DNA of 64,000 nucleotides from an uncultured Granulosicoccaceae bacterium (GCA_937922675.1 CALAJN010000004.1:124001-188000), one strand, 5' to 3'. Numbered from the stretch's first letter, positions 50,787 to 60,691 are shown. A program made the numbers and translations. The notes: generated by a model from the letters alone, not told the origin.

Positions 50787-51359
50787 ATGGAAACATTCAT
50801 CGTCGGTGTACTGTTGAGTTTTCTGGTGATCATCGCCATCGGAATCATCGTGCTGCGTGATCTTTTAGCCGCGGTAATTCTGCTTGGCGTCTACAGCCTT
50901 ATCGCCGCAGGTGCTTTTGTCGTCATGGACGCTGTTGATGTTGCGTTCACCGAAGCGGCCGTTGGCGCAGGAATCTCCACGATTCTCTACCTTGGAGCAC
51001 TGCGCTTCACAACTGATCGTCAGAAGCCCCGGGGCCATGACAGTCTGCCAGCGCTGCTATTTGTCGTGCTCACCGGGGCCCTGTTGATCTACGGCACGCT
51101 CGACATGCCGCACTACGGCAGTGCTACATCCCCAGCGCAGACGCATGAGCAGGTGGCCGTGCGGTTTCTGGAAGTATCCGGTGATGAAGTCGGACCGCCA
51201 AACATCGTGACATCGGTTCTCGCAAGCTATCGAGGGTACGACACGCTGGGCGAGACCGTTGTGGTGTTCGCCGCGGGTATCGCTGTGATGAGTTTACTTG
51301 GGCTGCGTCGCCGGCGTCCGCAGCAAGACATCTCTGACGATGAGCGGGCGGAGTCATGA
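50787..51359 (+). CDS. MrpB-related DUF4040 subunit (MrpA C-terminal-like)
   Basis: A 190-residue membrane protein resembling the DUF4040 domain that in canonical Mrp operons is fused to the C-terminus of MrpA: LLAAVILLGVYSLIAAGAFVVMDAVDVAFTEAAVGAGISTILYLGAL, then VLASYRGYDTLGETVVVFAAGIAVMSLLG. The start is ATG 50,787; the frame open from 50,688 is a run-in through mrpG. Its stop overlaps the next ATG. Confidence 0.83.
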   Translation: METFIVGVLLSFLVIIAIGIIVLRDLLAAVILLGVYSLIAAGAFVVMDAVDVAFTEAAVGAGISTILYLGALRFTTDRQKPRGHDSLPALLFVVLTGALLIYGTLDMPHYGSATSPAQTHEQVAVRFLEVSGDEVGPPNIVTSVLASYRGYDTLGETVVVFAAGIAVMSLLGLRRRRPQQDISDDERAES

Positions 51360-51856
51360 GGCGCTACCCCAGACAGAGCCATCGTGTTCTCCAGGTCATG
51401 ACTCGGCTACTGGTGCCGTTCATGATCCTGTTCGGCTTGTACGTACAGTTTCACGGTGACTATGGCCCGGGCGGAGGTTTTCAGGCAGGCGTCATCATTG
51501 CTGCAGGTCTTATTCTGTACGGTCTTGTTTTTGGTATCCAGCGCGCGCGTTCGGTGTGTCCCCCGTCGTGGGCGCGCGTGATGATGTCTCTTGGTGTATT
51601 GATCTACGCAGGTACCGGCGCTGTGACGATGCTGCTGGGCGCACATCTGCTCGACTATGACGTCTTGGCTCACGACCCATTGCACGGGCAGCACTGGGGC
51701 ATCTTTGCGGTCGAGTTGGGTGTAGGGGTCACGGTCACCGGTGTGATGATCAGTCTGTTCTACGGCTTCTCCAGTGCGCGCAATTCAATCGATCGCAAGA
51801 ACAGCGGTCTGCCATCTGACGTTGAGGCGTCATCAACTGTCGAGCATCCGCAATGA
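51356..51856 (+). CDS. mrpB: Mrp-type antiporter subunit B
   Basis: A 166-residue four-helix MnhB-domain protein: VMTRLLVPFMILFGLYVQFHGDYGPGGGFQAGVIIAAGLILYGLVFG and WGIFAVELGVGVTVTGVMISLFYGF. The HG..GPGGGFQAG block is the MnhB signature. It overlaps both neighbours (ATGA on both sides). Confidence 0.9.
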   Translation: MRRYPRQSHRVLQVMTRLLVPFMILFGLYVQFHGDYGPGGGFQAGVIIAAGLILYGLVFGIQRARSVCPPSWARVMMSLGVLIYAGTGAVTMLLGAHLLDYDVLAHDPLHGQHWGIFAVELGVGVTVTGVMISLFYGFSSARNSIDRKNSGLPSDVEASSTVEHPQ

Positions 51857-52266
51857 TGCAATCAATCACTGGACTCTATAACTATTGGGCCGTCATCATT
51901 TTGATGATGGCAGGTCTGTACATCCTGATTGCGCGCTACAACCTGATCAAGAAGATGATCGGTCTTGGTGTGTTCCAGACCTCGATCTTCTTCTTGTATA
52001 TCACGCTCGGAAAGGTATCCGGGGGGACTGCCCCCATTCTCACCGACACTGTGCCTGCAGGTCAGTTGGCGGCGGCAACCGGTGCCACAGCACCCGAGGT
52101 TGTCTATTCAAACCCGTTGCCGCACGTGCTGATTCTGACGGCTATTGTGGTTGGTGTAGCCACCAGCGCGGTAGCGCTGGCGCTCGCGATTCGCATCTAC
52201 GAGGCCTACGGCACTATCGAGGATGACGAGATTCGGCACATCGATCTCGGAGACATCGATTCGTGA
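51853..52266 (+). CDS. mrpC: Mrp-type antiporter subunit C (NuoK-like)
   Basis: A 137-residue NuoK-related protein with three helices: NYWAVIILMMAGLYILIARYNLIKKMIGLGVFQTSIFFLYITLGKV and VLILTAIVVGVATSAVALALAIRIYEAYGTIEDDE. The Y.L.KKMIGL..FQ and VLTAIVVGVA.SAVALAL blocks are typical. It overlaps mrpB and the first ND5-type gene. Confidence 0.9.
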   Translation: MMQSITGLYNYWAVIILMMAGLYILIARYNLIKKMIGLGVFQTSIFFLYITLGKVSGGTAPILTDTVPAGQLAAATGATAPEVVYSNPLPHVLILTAIVVGVATSAVALALAIRIYEAYGTIEDDEIRHIDLGDIDS

Positions 52267-53837
52267 GCACCGTGGACCCGTTGACAAGTGCGGCAAGTTC
52301 GGTGGGGCAGTTGCCTGCCTTGCTCATCATGGTGCCCTTGCTCGCCGCACCTGTATGCGTGTTGTTGCGTCGGGAGTTGCTCGCCTGGGTGCTTGCGCTG
52401 ATCGCAAGTGCTACCTCGACTGTTGTTGCCTGGCAGGTATTCATGCACGTGGGCGAACACGGGCCGATACGCTATGCGATCGGTGGGTGGGCAGCACCGA
52501 CCGGGATCGAGTATTACATCGATACCCTGAACGCAACCATGCTGCTCCTGGTATCGGGTCTCTCCTCGATAGTCTTGTACTTCGCGCGGGAATCGATCTC
52601 GGGCAGCATCGGTCAGGACCGACACTATCTTTTTTATGCCGCGTGGTTGTTGTGTTTGACAGGTTTGTTAGGCATCGCTATCACAGGCGATGCATTCAAT
52701 GTTTTCGTTTTTCTCGAGATCAGCTCGCTCGCGACGTACATGTTGATTGCGTTTGGTGATGATCGCCGAGCGTTGGTCGCAAGCTTCAGATACCTTGTGC
52801 TAGGCAGTGTTGGGGCGAGTTTCATATTGATCGGTATCGGCTTTCTCTACGCTGCGACCGGCACACTGAACATGGTTGATCTTGCTCAGCGTATCCCGGA
52901 TGCAGAGTCAGAACGGGCCGTCCTGGTCGCCTTTAGTTTTCTGACTATCGGGTTGATGATCAAGGCGGCTATTTTCCCCTTGCACGCGTGGCTTGCTGAT
53001 GCATATCACCGAGCCCCGATTGCGGTCACCGCCTTTCTGGCAGGTACGGCAACGAAAGTATCGCTCTACGTGCTGTTGCGGTTTTTCTATTCCATATTCG
53101 GTGCTGACTACAGCTTTGGTACCGTTTTTCTTAACGGGATCTTGTTGCCGGCAGCGGTATGCGGATTCACGGTCATGAGCCTGGTTGCGGTGTTCCAGAC
53201 CGATCTCAGACGTATGCTCGCATTCTCGTCGGTGGCACAGATCGGGTTCATCGTGGCAGGTGTCGCTCTGGCAACAGAGGCGGGTTTGTCCGCAGGCATT
53301 GTCCACATCATCAATCATGCTTTGGTCAAGGCGACCCTGTTCATGGCCGTCGGCTGCATCCTGTATCGGGTTGGCCATGTACACAAGCCAAGCCTTGACG
53401 AACTCTACCGGCGTATGCCCTTTACGTGCACAGCGTTTGCGCTGGCTGGTCTTGGCCTTATTGGCGTGCCGCTCTCGGCAGGGTTTGTCAGCAAGTTCCA
53501 GCTTATTGACGCCTTGTTTGAGCGCGAGCTATGGCTGGTCGTGGTGTTGGTGCTGGTCAGCTCGCTTTTGTCTTTTGCCTACATCGGGCGCACGGTTGAA
53601 ATCATGCTGTTTCGCAAGGGCCGAGCGGCACCGTCGGCTACCAGTACAGGCGTGGAGCATGGCCATATCGACGGAATCAATGAAGCTCCTCTTGGTTTGT
53701 TGCTTCCACTCTATGCAATGCTCACGATCATGATCTGGGTCGGTTTGAACGGGGATTTGACCCTGGGGGTTGCGCTCGATGCTTCACGTGATCTGCTGCA
53801 GGGTATGCGCCCCCTTGGCGCAGGAGCGGGATCATGA
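52263..53837 (+). CDS. mrpD: Mrp-type antiporter subunit D (ND5/NuoN family), copy 1
   Basis: A 524-residue proton-pump type membrane subunit with about 14 helices and the proton_antipo_M signature: FLEISSLATYMLIAFGDDRRALVASFRYLVLGSVGA, KAAIFPLHAWLADAYHRAPIAVTAFLAGTATKVSLYVLLRF and LRRMLAFSSVAQIGFIVAG. The Glu in FLEISS and the Lys in MIKAAIFPLH are key proton-path residues and are present. GTG start at 52,263 overlaps mrpC. Confidence 0.9.
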   Translation: MSTVDPLTSAASSVGQLPALLIMVPLLAAPVCVLLRRELLAWVLALIASATSTVVAWQVFMHVGEHGPIRYAIGGWAAPTGIEYYIDTLNATMLLLVSGLSSIVLYFARESISGSIGQDRHYLFYAAWLLCLTGLLGIAITGDAFNVFVFLEISSLATYMLIAFGDDRRALVASFRYLVLGSVGASFILIGIGFLYAATGTLNMVDLAQRIPDAESERAVLVAFSFLTIGLMIKAAIFPLHAWLADAYHRAPIAVTAFLAGTATKVSLYVLLRFFYSIFGADYSFGTVFLNGILLPAAVCGFTVMSLVAVFQTDLRRMLAFSSVAQIGFIVAGVALATEAGLSAGIVHIINHALVKATLFMAVGCILYRVGHVHKPSLDELYRRMPFTCTAFALAGLGLIGVPLSAGFVSKFQLIDALFERELWLVVVLVLVSSLLSFAYIGRTVEIMLFRKGRAAPSATSTGVEHGHIDGINEAPLGLLLPLYAMLTIMIWVGLNGDLTLGVALDASRDLLQGMRPLGAGAGS

Positions 53838-55318
53838 GCGCCCTGGCTGACAGCCTGACCAACCCTGCGGTGACCCTGCTACCTCCCTTGTTGGTCTTGC
53901 CGCTGATCCTGTACTACCGCGAACGCTATCGCAACTTCCGTGAGGGAGTGATCATTGCAGCAGGTGTGTTGTTGTTCATCATCAACCTGCTCATCTACCG
54001 CGAGGTCATGGCGGGTGGAGCACCTGTCAGTGGTGAGATGCAGCTGCTTCTCGGTTTTTCGCTGAAGTTGTCAGCGGAGCCCATGGGCGTGCTCTTTGGT
54101 TTGCTGGCAAGCTTTTTATGGGTGGTCACAACGATCTACAGCATCGGATACATGCGTGATCACCATGAAACCCATCAGACACGTTTTTATGCCTGCTTTG
54201 CCATTGCTTTGGCCTCGGTCATGGGCGCAGCCTACGCGGATAATCTGCTCACCCTGTTTGTTGCCTATGAAGTGCTGAGTCTTTCGACCTTGCCGCTGGT
54301 GATGCACTCGGGTACTGATGCCGCCAGAAGGGCGGGGCGGGTGTATCTCGTTATCCTGATGGGGTCGAGTATCGGACTGTTTCTGCCGGCAGTTATCTGG
54401 GTGGAGATACTCTCAGGTACGCTGGATTTTGCGCCAGGTGGCGTGTTGGCGGGCACGGGTATTTCCAAGACCGGCCTTGCAGTGATGATGGGTCTTTTTG
54501 CCTTCGGCATTGGCAAGGCGGCCTTGATGCCGTTGCATCGCTGGCTGCCAGCAGCCATGGTTGCACCAACGCCTGTGAGTGCGCTGTTGCACGCGGTAGC
54601 CGTCGTAAAGACAGGCGTGTTTGCCCTGCTCAAGATTGTTACCTACACCATCGGTATTGATACGCTCAGTACCAGTGGCGCCTCTGACTGGTTGTTGCCG
54701 ATTGCTGCGTTCACGATACTGGCGGCATCCTGTGTGGCTTTCACCAAAGACAATCTCAAGGCCCGACTGGCTTATTCCACCATCAGCCAGCTCTCCTATA
54801 TCGTCATGGCGGCCTTGCTGGCAACGACCCTGTCAGTCTCCGGAGGAGCCCTGCACATTGTCATGCATGCCTTTGGCAAGATCACGCTGTTTTTTTGTGC
54901 AGGCGCGATTCTGGTCGCTGCCCACAAGGACAAGATTTCTGACATGGACGGCCTTGGACGACGAATGCCCATCACCTTTGCAGCCTTTGCCATCGGCGCG
55001 GTCGGCATTATCGGACTGCCTCCAGTCGGAGGCTCCTGGAGCAAGCTGATGATTGCCGGCGGAGCGATGGACAGCGGCGTGTTCTGGGCATTGGTATTGA
55101 TGCTCTCGACACTGCTCAACATTGCGTACCTGCTGCCCATACCGATTCGTGCTTTTTTCAAGCCTGACCCCGGTGTTGCACCAGGTGCAGCTTCACCGCT
55201 GGAGGAAGCGTCTGCTCCCATGCGTTGGGCGCTCTCATTGACCGCTGCTATCAGTGTGTTGTTGTTTTTCTATCCCGCACCACTGGTTGACCTGCTGGCT
55301 CTGATTCAATGGCGATGA
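53834..55318 (+). CDS. Mrp-type antiporter ND5-family subunit, copy 2
   Basis: A 494-residue, 14-helix relative with LFVAYEVLSLSTLPLVMHSGTDAARRAGRVYLVILMGSS, GKAALMPLHRWLPAAMVAPTPVSALLHAVAVVKTGVFALLKI and DNLKARLAYSTISQLSYIVMAALL. Glu in FVAYEVLS and Lys in GIGKAALMPLH are conserved. It closely follows copy 1 with a 4-bp overlap and is more NuoL-like (PVSALLHA) than that copy. Sixty bases then separate it from the next gene. Confidence 0.88.
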   Translation: MSALADSLTNPAVTLLPPLLVLPLILYYRERYRNFREGVIIAAGVLLFIINLLIYREVMAGGAPVSGEMQLLLGFSLKLSAEPMGVLFGLLASFLWVVTTIYSIGYMRDHHETHQTRFYACFAIALASVMGAAYADNLLTLFVAYEVLSLSTLPLVMHSGTDAARRAGRVYLVILMGSSIGLFLPAVIWVEILSGTLDFAPGGVLAGTGISKTGLAVMMGLFAFGIGKAALMPLHRWLPAAMVAPTPVSALLHAVAVVKTGVFALLKIVTYTIGIDTLSTSGASDWLLPIAAFTILAASCVAFTKDNLKARLAYSTISQLSYIVMAALLATTLSVSGGALHIVMHAFGKITLFFCAGAILVAAHKDKISDMDGLGRRMPITFAAFAIGAVGIIGLPPVGGSWSKLMIAGGAMDSGVFWALVLMLSTLLNIAYLLPIPIRAFFKPDPGVAPGAASPLEEASAPMRWALSLTAAISVLLFFYPAPLVDLLALIQWR

Positions 55319-55378
55319 CAATGGCGAAGATAGCGGAAGCTCGGGCAATGAAACGATCACGCGTGCGGGGATACTGAT

Positions 55379-55696
55379 ATGGCTGGAAATATTCCCAACA
55401 AGGTCATCAAGCCCTTGGCTATCACCTGCGTGGTGCTATTTGTGCTCGACTTCCTTATTGATCGACATCCTCACGTTCCTGGTGAGGGCTTTCCCGCGTT
55501 TTATGCCATTTGTGGATTTCTGGCCTTCACCTTGATCGTGCTCGGTGCAAAGCAACTGCGACGCCTGATAAAGCAGCCGGAAGACTGGTACGCGCCACAT
55601 GCCGTTGATGCAGAGGTTTATCCGGAGTCAGGACTCGAAAAACTCGAGGTAACAGAGGCGAACAAGGCCTCATCCATTGGAGGGCGAACGCCATGA
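55379..55696 (+). CDS. Small two-helix membrane protein in the mrp operon
   Basis: A 105-residue protein with two hydrophobic helices (about 12-28 and 39-58) and a hydrophilic C-terminus (EDWYAPHAVDAEVYPESGLEKLEV). It overlaps the following ND5-family gene by 4 bp. I cannot assign it to a named Mrp subunit. Its position between two pump subunits suggests an accessory subunit. Confidence 0.72.
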   Translation: MAGNIPNKVIKPLAITCVVLFVLDFLIDRHPHVPGEGFPAFYAICGFLAFTLIVLGAKQLRRLIKQPEDWYAPHAVDAEVYPESGLEKLEVTEANKASSIGGRTP

Positions 55697-57381
55697 GTCT
55701 GCTATCTCCTCCGATGATTTACCTTATCGCGGCGGCCGTGTGTGGCTTATTGCCCGCACGCTGGCGCGCGGCCTTGTTGCTGGCAGTGCCTGCAGCCGGT
55801 CTTGTCTCGGTGCTGAGCTACGCACCTGGCTTGCACGAGAACGTCAGTGTGGTCGGCTTTGATCTGGTGTTTGTGCGCATGGACGATCTTGCGCGGATCT
55901 TTGCGATCATCTTTTCCATTGCTGCAGCTCTTGCGGGTTTGTATGCCTGGCATGTGCGTGACAAGATGCAACAGGTGGCGACACTGGCCTATGCCGGGGC
56001 TGCTATCGGTGGTGTATTGGCCGGTGACCTGATCACCTTGTTTTTGTGGTGGGAAGGCACCGCTTTGGCCTCGGTTTTTCTGATCTGGGCGCGTCGCACA
56101 CCAGGAGCCATGGCAACCGGTATGCGCTATCTGATCATTCAGGTCTTGTCCGGCGTGTTGTTGCTTGCCGGATTGTTATTGCATTTCCATGACACAGGCT
56201 CCATCGCCTTTGAGCACCTCGGTCTTGTCAGCACCGGGACCTTGTTGATCTTCCTGGCCTTCGGCATCAAGTGTGCCTTCCCATTGATGCACAACTGGTT
56301 GCAGGATGCCTACCCGGCAGCCACTGTGACAGGAACCGTGGTGCTGTCAGCCTTTACAACCAAGATGGCGGTCTACGCCTTGGCACGAGGTTATGCAGGG
56401 ACCGAGATCCTGATATGGATTGGTGCTGTCATGACCCTGTTTCCGATTTTCTTTGCAGAAATTGAAAACGACCTGCGACGAGTACTGGCGTACAGCCTGA
56501 ACAACCAGCTTGGATTCATGGTGGTTGGTGTGGGTATTGGAACAGAGCTGTCGTTGAACGGTACGGCAGCGCACGCTTTTTGCCACATTCTCTACAAGTC
56601 GCTATTGTTCATGAGTGTAGGCGCCGTGCTTTATCGCACTGGAACATCCAAGGCATCCGAGCTCGGCGGTTTATGGAAGAGCATGCCGATAACGGCTGTG
56701 TGTTGCCTCATTGGTGCAGCATCTATCAGTGCCTTTCCCTTGTTCTCGGGATTTGTGTCCAAGTCGCTTATCTTGTCGGCCGCCTCCAATGAGGGGCACT
56801 ACCTGGTGTGGTTTGCCTTGCTGATAGCGTCGGCCGGGGTACTGAGTCACTCCGGTATCAAGATACCGTACTTCACTTTCTTTGCCGAGGACTCGGGCAA
56901 GCGCCCGGCGGAGGCGCCGCTGCACATGCGTGCAGCCATGATCATCACCGCCTTTCTCTGCGTATTCATCGGTGTAGTACCGGCAAGCTTGTACAGCCTG
57001 TTGCCCTACGATGTGGACTACGCGGCGTATACGCCTGCCCATATACTCACGCAGATGCAGCTCCTGTGTTTTGCGCTGCTGGCCTTTGTGTTCCTGATGC
57101 GCAGCGGATTGCATCCGCCAGAGGTGCGTGCGGTCAACGTTGATGCCGATGTGGTCTATCGGCGCTGGATACCGGCACTGCTGCCAGCACTGGTGGCCGG
57201 TGTGGCGCGAATATTCAGCTCGGGTCAGTCCACTGCGACCGGGATAGTCGCTCGACTCTACAGTGGCATTGAACGTGTCAGTTCACCAGGCGCTGTGCTG
57301 GCGCGGGGCTGGAGCGTCGGCTCGATGATGTTTATCGTGATAATCGTGATGGCATTTGTCTTGTTTGCCAATCTGTTCTAG
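55693..57381 (+). CDS. Mrp-type antiporter ND5-family subunit, copy 3
   Basis: A 562-residue, about 15-helix pump subunit with LFLWWEGTALASVFLIWARRTPGAMATGMRYLIIQVLSG, FGIKCAFPLMHNWLQDAYPAATVTGTVVLSAFTTKMAVYALARGY and NDLRRVLAYSLNNQLGFMVVGVGIG. The Glu in WWEGTA and the Lys residues in GIKCAFPL and FTTKMAVY are the proton-translocating residues. It is longer than the others and ends the operon. A canonical full-length MrpA is not present. Confidence 0.88.
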   Translation: MSLLSPPMIYLIAAAVCGLLPARWRAALLLAVPAAGLVSVLSYAPGLHENVSVVGFDLVFVRMDDLARIFAIIFSIAAALAGLYAWHVRDKMQQVATLAYAGAAIGGVLAGDLITLFLWWEGTALASVFLIWARRTPGAMATGMRYLIIQVLSGVLLLAGLLLHFHDTGSIAFEHLGLVSTGTLLIFLAFGIKCAFPLMHNWLQDAYPAATVTGTVVLSAFTTKMAVYALARGYAGTEILIWIGAVMTLFPIFFAEIENDLRRVLAYSLNNQLGFMVVGVGIGTELSLNGTAAHAFCHILYKSLLFMSVGAVLYRTGTSKASELGGLWKSMPITAVCCLIGAASISAFPLFSGFVSKSLILSAASNEGHYLVWFALLIASAGVLSHSGIKIPYFTFFAEDSGKRPAEAPLHMRAAMIITAFLCVFIGVVPASLYSLLPYDVDYAAYTPAHILTQMQLLCFALLAFVFLMRSGLHPPEVRAVNVDADVVYRRWIPALLPALVAGVARIFSSGQSTATGIVARLYSGIERVSSPGAVLARGWSVGSMMFIVIIVMAFVLFANLF

Positions 57382-57442
57382 TAACGCAACTCTGGCCGGA
57401 CCCCTGGAGCCTTGCAGGCCACTTTCTTGCAACGCTTTGCCC

Positions 57443-57889
57443 ATGTCAGATAATCAGGATGTAACCGTGCCGGCAAACACATTGCAACAACACACCTGGG
57501 CGCACTGCGTATTGCGTAGTGTCCGGCACGATCTGGACACGCGCACACTGGTGCTCAATGTGCATCTGCCAGCACTGTCTATCGGCGAGTGTCGACGGAT
57601 TGTCATTACCAACTGTGATTGCGAGTACTCCGGCCAGCTCGGTGGTACTGATGTTGCCTCACGCCGCCTCATCGCAGAGCCTTCGACACCGGCGAGCCTG
57701 TGTATTGTAAGAGACTCAGGCGTCGAGAGTGTCGCCAACTCAGGCAGCGTGACCTTTGCCACCGCAACTGGAAGCATCACGGTGACCGGAGGTACAGCTA
57801 GCGTCGATGAGTATCAGCTGAGCGCCGCTGACATTCCGCTCGATCTGACGCGAGCAGAGATCGCTGAGTACATCAATCGCGCGGCCTAG
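57443..57889 (+). CDS. Unrecognised 148-residue protein
   Basis: From ATG 57,443 the protein has 148 residues, soluble, Thr/Ser-rich, with DVTVPANTLQQHTWAHCVLRSVRHDLDTRTLVLNVHLPALSIGECRRIVITNCDCEYSGQLGG. Alternating hydrophobic residues suggest beta strands. A longer frame starting 57,356 overlaps the antiporter gene. It lies 61 bp after the antiporter and could be cotranscribed. No family recognised. Confidence 0.6.
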   Translation: MSDNQDVTVPANTLQQHTWAHCVLRSVRHDLDTRTLVLNVHLPALSIGECRRIVITNCDCEYSGQLGGTDVASRRLIAEPSTPASLCIVRDSGVESVANSGSVTFATATGSITVTGGTASVDEYQLSAADIPLDLTRAEIAEYINRAA

Positions 57890-57955
57890 TACCCGGCGGC
57901 CCGCCACGGCCCGCGGCGGCTCTGTAAATACGCCAACTCACAGAAGCCCCCCCGC

Positions 57956-57968
57956 GTCACAGGGTGAC
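57956..57968. terminator. Short hairpin between convergent genes
   Basis: GTCAC-AGG-GTGAC, a perfect 5-bp stem with a 3-nt loop in the 101-bp gap between the convergent unknown gene and eda. A GC-rich, low-complexity run (57,894-57,920) precedes it. No T-run, so the terminator call is weak. Confidence 0.3.
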
Positions 57969-57990
57969 AAAGCTGCCTAGTGTCTTGCGG

Positions 57991-58629
57991 TCAGCCAGTA
58001 CTGCCGAGTGTGCTTGCCTCACTGGCCAGCGCCGTGATCGCTTTCCAGTCCCCGTCGGCGACAGCCTGTTTGGGACATAGCCAACTTCCGCCGACGCAGA
58101 GTACGTTCGGCAAGGCCAGAAAATCTGGCGCTGAACTGGCTGATACGCCACCGGTCGGGCAGAAAACGGTGTCTACGAATGGGCCCCCGAGTGCCTTCAG
58201 CATCGCGATACCACCGGCTTGCACGGCGGGGAAGAATTTAACCGCGGTGTATCCCCCATCGCGCGCGCGCATGATGTCGGCAGAGGTCGCGATGCCCGGT
58301 AGCAGTGGCATACGCAGCTCGCTGGCGCGCTTGCCCAGCGCGTCTGTGTAACCGGGGCTCACAGCAAAGCGTGCACCAGCATCCTGAGCGCGAGCCAGAT
58401 CATCGCCATCCAAGGCGGTGCCAACACCCACAATGGCACCGTCGACGGCACTCATCGCCCGGATAGCATCCAGCGCGGCTGCGGTGCGTAACGTGACTTC
58501 GAGTACGCGGATTCCGCCTGCCACCAAGGCCTCAGCCAAGGGCACGGCGGTTGCCGGATCGTCAATAACAATGACGGGGATGACCGGGCCGGTGGTCATC
58601 AAGTCTCTGACGTTCAGTTCGGTATTCAT
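57991..58629 (-). CDS. eda: 2-keto-3-deoxy-6-phosphogluconate aldolase
   Basis: Eda splits KDPG into pyruvate and glyceraldehyde 3-phosphate, the last Entner-Doudoroff step. The 212-residue protein has PVIVIDDPATAVPLAEALVAGGIRVLEVTLRT (with the catalytic Glu in LEVTLRT), VGVGTALDGDDLARAQDAGARFAVSPG, and the Schiff-base Lys in YTAVKFFPA; then KALGGPFVDTVFCPTGGV. It is 24 bp after edd on the same strand. Confidence 0.96.
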   Translation of the reverse strand: MNTELNVRDLMTTGPVIPVIVIDDPATAVPLAEALVAGGIRVLEVTLRTAAALDAIRAMSAVDGAIVGVGTALDGDDLARAQDAGARFAVSPGYTDALGKRASELRMPLLPGIATSADIMRARDGGYTAVKFFPAVQAGGIAMLKALGGPFVDTVFCPTGGVSASSAPDFLALPNVLCVGGSWLCPKQAVADGDWKAITALASEASTLGSTG

Positions 58630-58653
58630 CCTGTGTGATCCGTGTGATGTAGT

Positions 58654-60549
58654 TCAGACGCTGACGGGTGCAGACGTGTTTGACGACACGGTATCGGTGA
58701 CAGCGAATGCACTGATAGCGCCTGTCTCGGCGCTGGAGACGTGGTTACGAAAAGCACCAAAGAGCTCACGACCCATATCGAAGGTGTTGGCAGACAGATC
58801 GGGCGCTTCGAGGCTTCTTTGCGCCCAGTCGGCGGCATCTACCTTGGCGCACAGCTCACCCGTCTCGGTATCCACACGCACCAGATCGCCATCGCGAACA
58901 CGTGCAAGTGGCCCTCCCAATAAACACTCGGGCGACACGTGAATGGCCGCAGGCACCTTGCCGGAGGCGCCACTCATGCGGCCGTCGGTCACGAGTGCCA
59001 CACGAAAACCACGATCCAGCAGCACACCCAGTATGGGGGTGAGCTTGTGTAGCTCCGGCATACCGTTGGCGCGTGGCCCTTGCCAGGCGATGATTGCCAC
59101 AAAATCGCGCTCCAACTCGCCTGCTTCAAATGCACTTTTGAGTGCATCTTGAGAATGAAAGACGCGTGCGGGCGCCTCGATCACCCGGTGCTCGGGTTTG
59201 ACCGCAGACACCTTGCAAACAGAACGCCCCAGGTTGCCATGCATCAAGCGCAAGCCACCGTCAGCGAGGAATGGCGTGGACACTGGCGCCACGATCTCGC
59301 GGTCCAGTGATTCGCGCGGGCCCTCACGCCAGGCGATGCCTTGTTCTGCATCCAGAAAGGGCTCCTCTGTATAGCGCGCCAGACCGCCTTCTCCTGCGAC
59401 GGTGAGCGTGTCGGGGTGCAGCAGTCCTGCCTCCAGAAGCTCCCGAATAACCAGCGCCATGCCGCCTGCCGCGTGGAATTGGTTGACGTCCGCCTCGCCA
59501 CTTGGATACACATGCGTCAGTAGCGGGACGATGTGGCCGAGCTCGTCAAAATCATCCCAATCGATGACAATGCCAGCGGTGCGGGCAATAGCCACGAGAT
59601 GAAGGGTATGGTTGGTTGACCCACCAGTCGCAAGCAGCCCGACAATACCGTTGACTATCGCGCGTTCATCTATAACGCGGCCAACCGGTGTGTACTCCGC
59701 GCTACGCGCCGTAATCTGCACAGCACGTTTGGCGGCAAATTCGGTCAGTCCATCGCGTAGTGGGGTGCCAGGATTGACAAACGCTGCTCCCGGTAAATGC
59801 AGGCCCATCACTTCCATCAGCATCTGGTTGCTGTTGGCCGTTCCATAAAACGTGCAGGTACCAGGCCCGTGGTAGCTTGCACTCTCGGACGCGAGTAACT
59901 CGGCACGATCTGCCTTGCCCTCGGCAAAGCGTTGCCGCGTGCGTGCCTTGTCCTTGTTGGGGATGCCTGTGGTCATAGGGCCCGCTGGCACGAAGATCGT
60001 GGGCAGGTGGCCAAAGGCCAGAGCGCCCATCAACAGCCCCGGCACAATCTTGTCGCAAATACCAAGGCACAAGGTGGCGTCGAACATGTTGTGCGAAAGC
60101 GCAACCGCTGTGCTCATGGCGATAACGTCGCGACTGAAGAGGGACAACTCCATCCCGTCCTGTCCCTGAGTCACACCATCGCACATTGCGGGTGTGCCAC
60201 CGGCTACCTGAGCTGTGGCACCGACGCTGCGGGCTGCGCGACGAATGCGCTCTGGATAGTCGTGATAGGGCTGGTGTGCGGAAAGCATGTCGTTGTACGA
60301 GGTGACAATGCCGATGTTCGGAGCCGTCTCCGCGTGCAGGATGAATTTGTCGTTATCAGGCACCGCCGCTACCGCATGCGCAATATTGGTACAAGAGAGT
60401 GCGCCGCGATGCGGATGGCGATCAGCAAGCTGATCGAGTCTTGCCAGATACTGTGCGCGGGACTGCGCACTTCTGCTCCGGATGCGCTCAGTGACGGCAA
60501 GCAGGGTTGAATGCGGAGTGGAGTTCGAAGGCGGATTCGGGGGAGTCAT
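58654..60549 (-). CDS. edd: 6-phosphogluconate dehydratase
   Basis: Edd dehydrates 6-phosphogluconate to KDPG using a [4Fe-4S] cluster. The 631-residue IlvD/Edd-family protein has [70 protein letters not shown] and [33 protein letters not shown]. It continues with [18 protein letters not shown] and, near the C-terminus, [22 protein letters not shown]. Cys residues in AMCDGVTQG and [10 protein letters not shown] are cluster ligands. It is the first gene of the edd-eda operon and diverges from zwf. Confidence 0.97.
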   Translation of the reverse strand: MTPPNPPSNSTPHSTLLAVTERIRSRSAQSRAQYLARLDQLADRHPHRGALSCTNIAHAVAAVPDNDKFILHAETAPNIGIVTSYNDMLSAHQPYHDYPERIRRAARSVGATAQVAGGTPAMCDGVTQGQDGMELSLFSRDVIAMSTAVALSHNMFDATLCLGICDKIVPGLLMGALAFGHLPTIFVPAGPMTTGIPNKDKARTRQRFAEGKADRAELLASESASYHGPGTCTFYGTANSNQMLMEVMGLHLPGAAFVNPGTPLRDGLTEFAAKRAVQITARSAEYTPVGRVIDERAIVNGIVGLLATGGSTNHTLHLVAIARTAGIVIDWDDFDELGHIVPLLTHVYPSGEADVNQFHAAGGMALVIRELLEAGLLHPDTLTVAGEGGLARYTEEPFLDAEQGIAWREGPRESLDREIVAPVSTPFLADGGLRLMHGNLGRSVCKVSAVKPEHRVIEAPARVFHSQDALKSAFEAGELERDFVAIIAWQGPRANGMPELHKLTPILGVLLDRGFRVALVTDGRMSGASGKVPAAIHVSPECLLGGPLARVRDGDLVRVDTETGELCAKVDAADWAQRSLEAPDLSANTFDMGRELFGAFRNHVSSAETGAISAFAVTDTVSSNTSAPVSV

Positions 60550-60571
60550 GCGATGGCTCGTATGCCGGTAG

Positions 60572-60596
60572 ACTTGTTACCGTGTGGTACACAAGT
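60572..60596. promoter_or_regulatory. Inverted repeat upstream of edd
   Basis: ACTTGTTACC...GGTACACAAGT with a GTGT centre: a 10-bp stem with one bulged C. TGTTACC/GGTAACA-like arms resemble LacI/GntR-family operators of gluconate genes, but the match is imperfect. It lies 23 bases upstream of the edd ATG, so it could be an operator or a leader hairpin. Confidence 0.4.
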
Positions 60597-60691
60597 ATGT
60601 CACGAGACGACGCGCATTCGGGCTGTCGGCTGGCTACTATTACACCCTGTGCGGCGCAGTTGACTTGCCGCCAACCGCAGTAAACCGCAAG

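Noticed and set aside
57894-57920. GC-rich repeat-like run as a REP element or CRISPR fragment
   Set aside because: It is too short and irregular; no repeat-spacer pattern or nearby cas genes.
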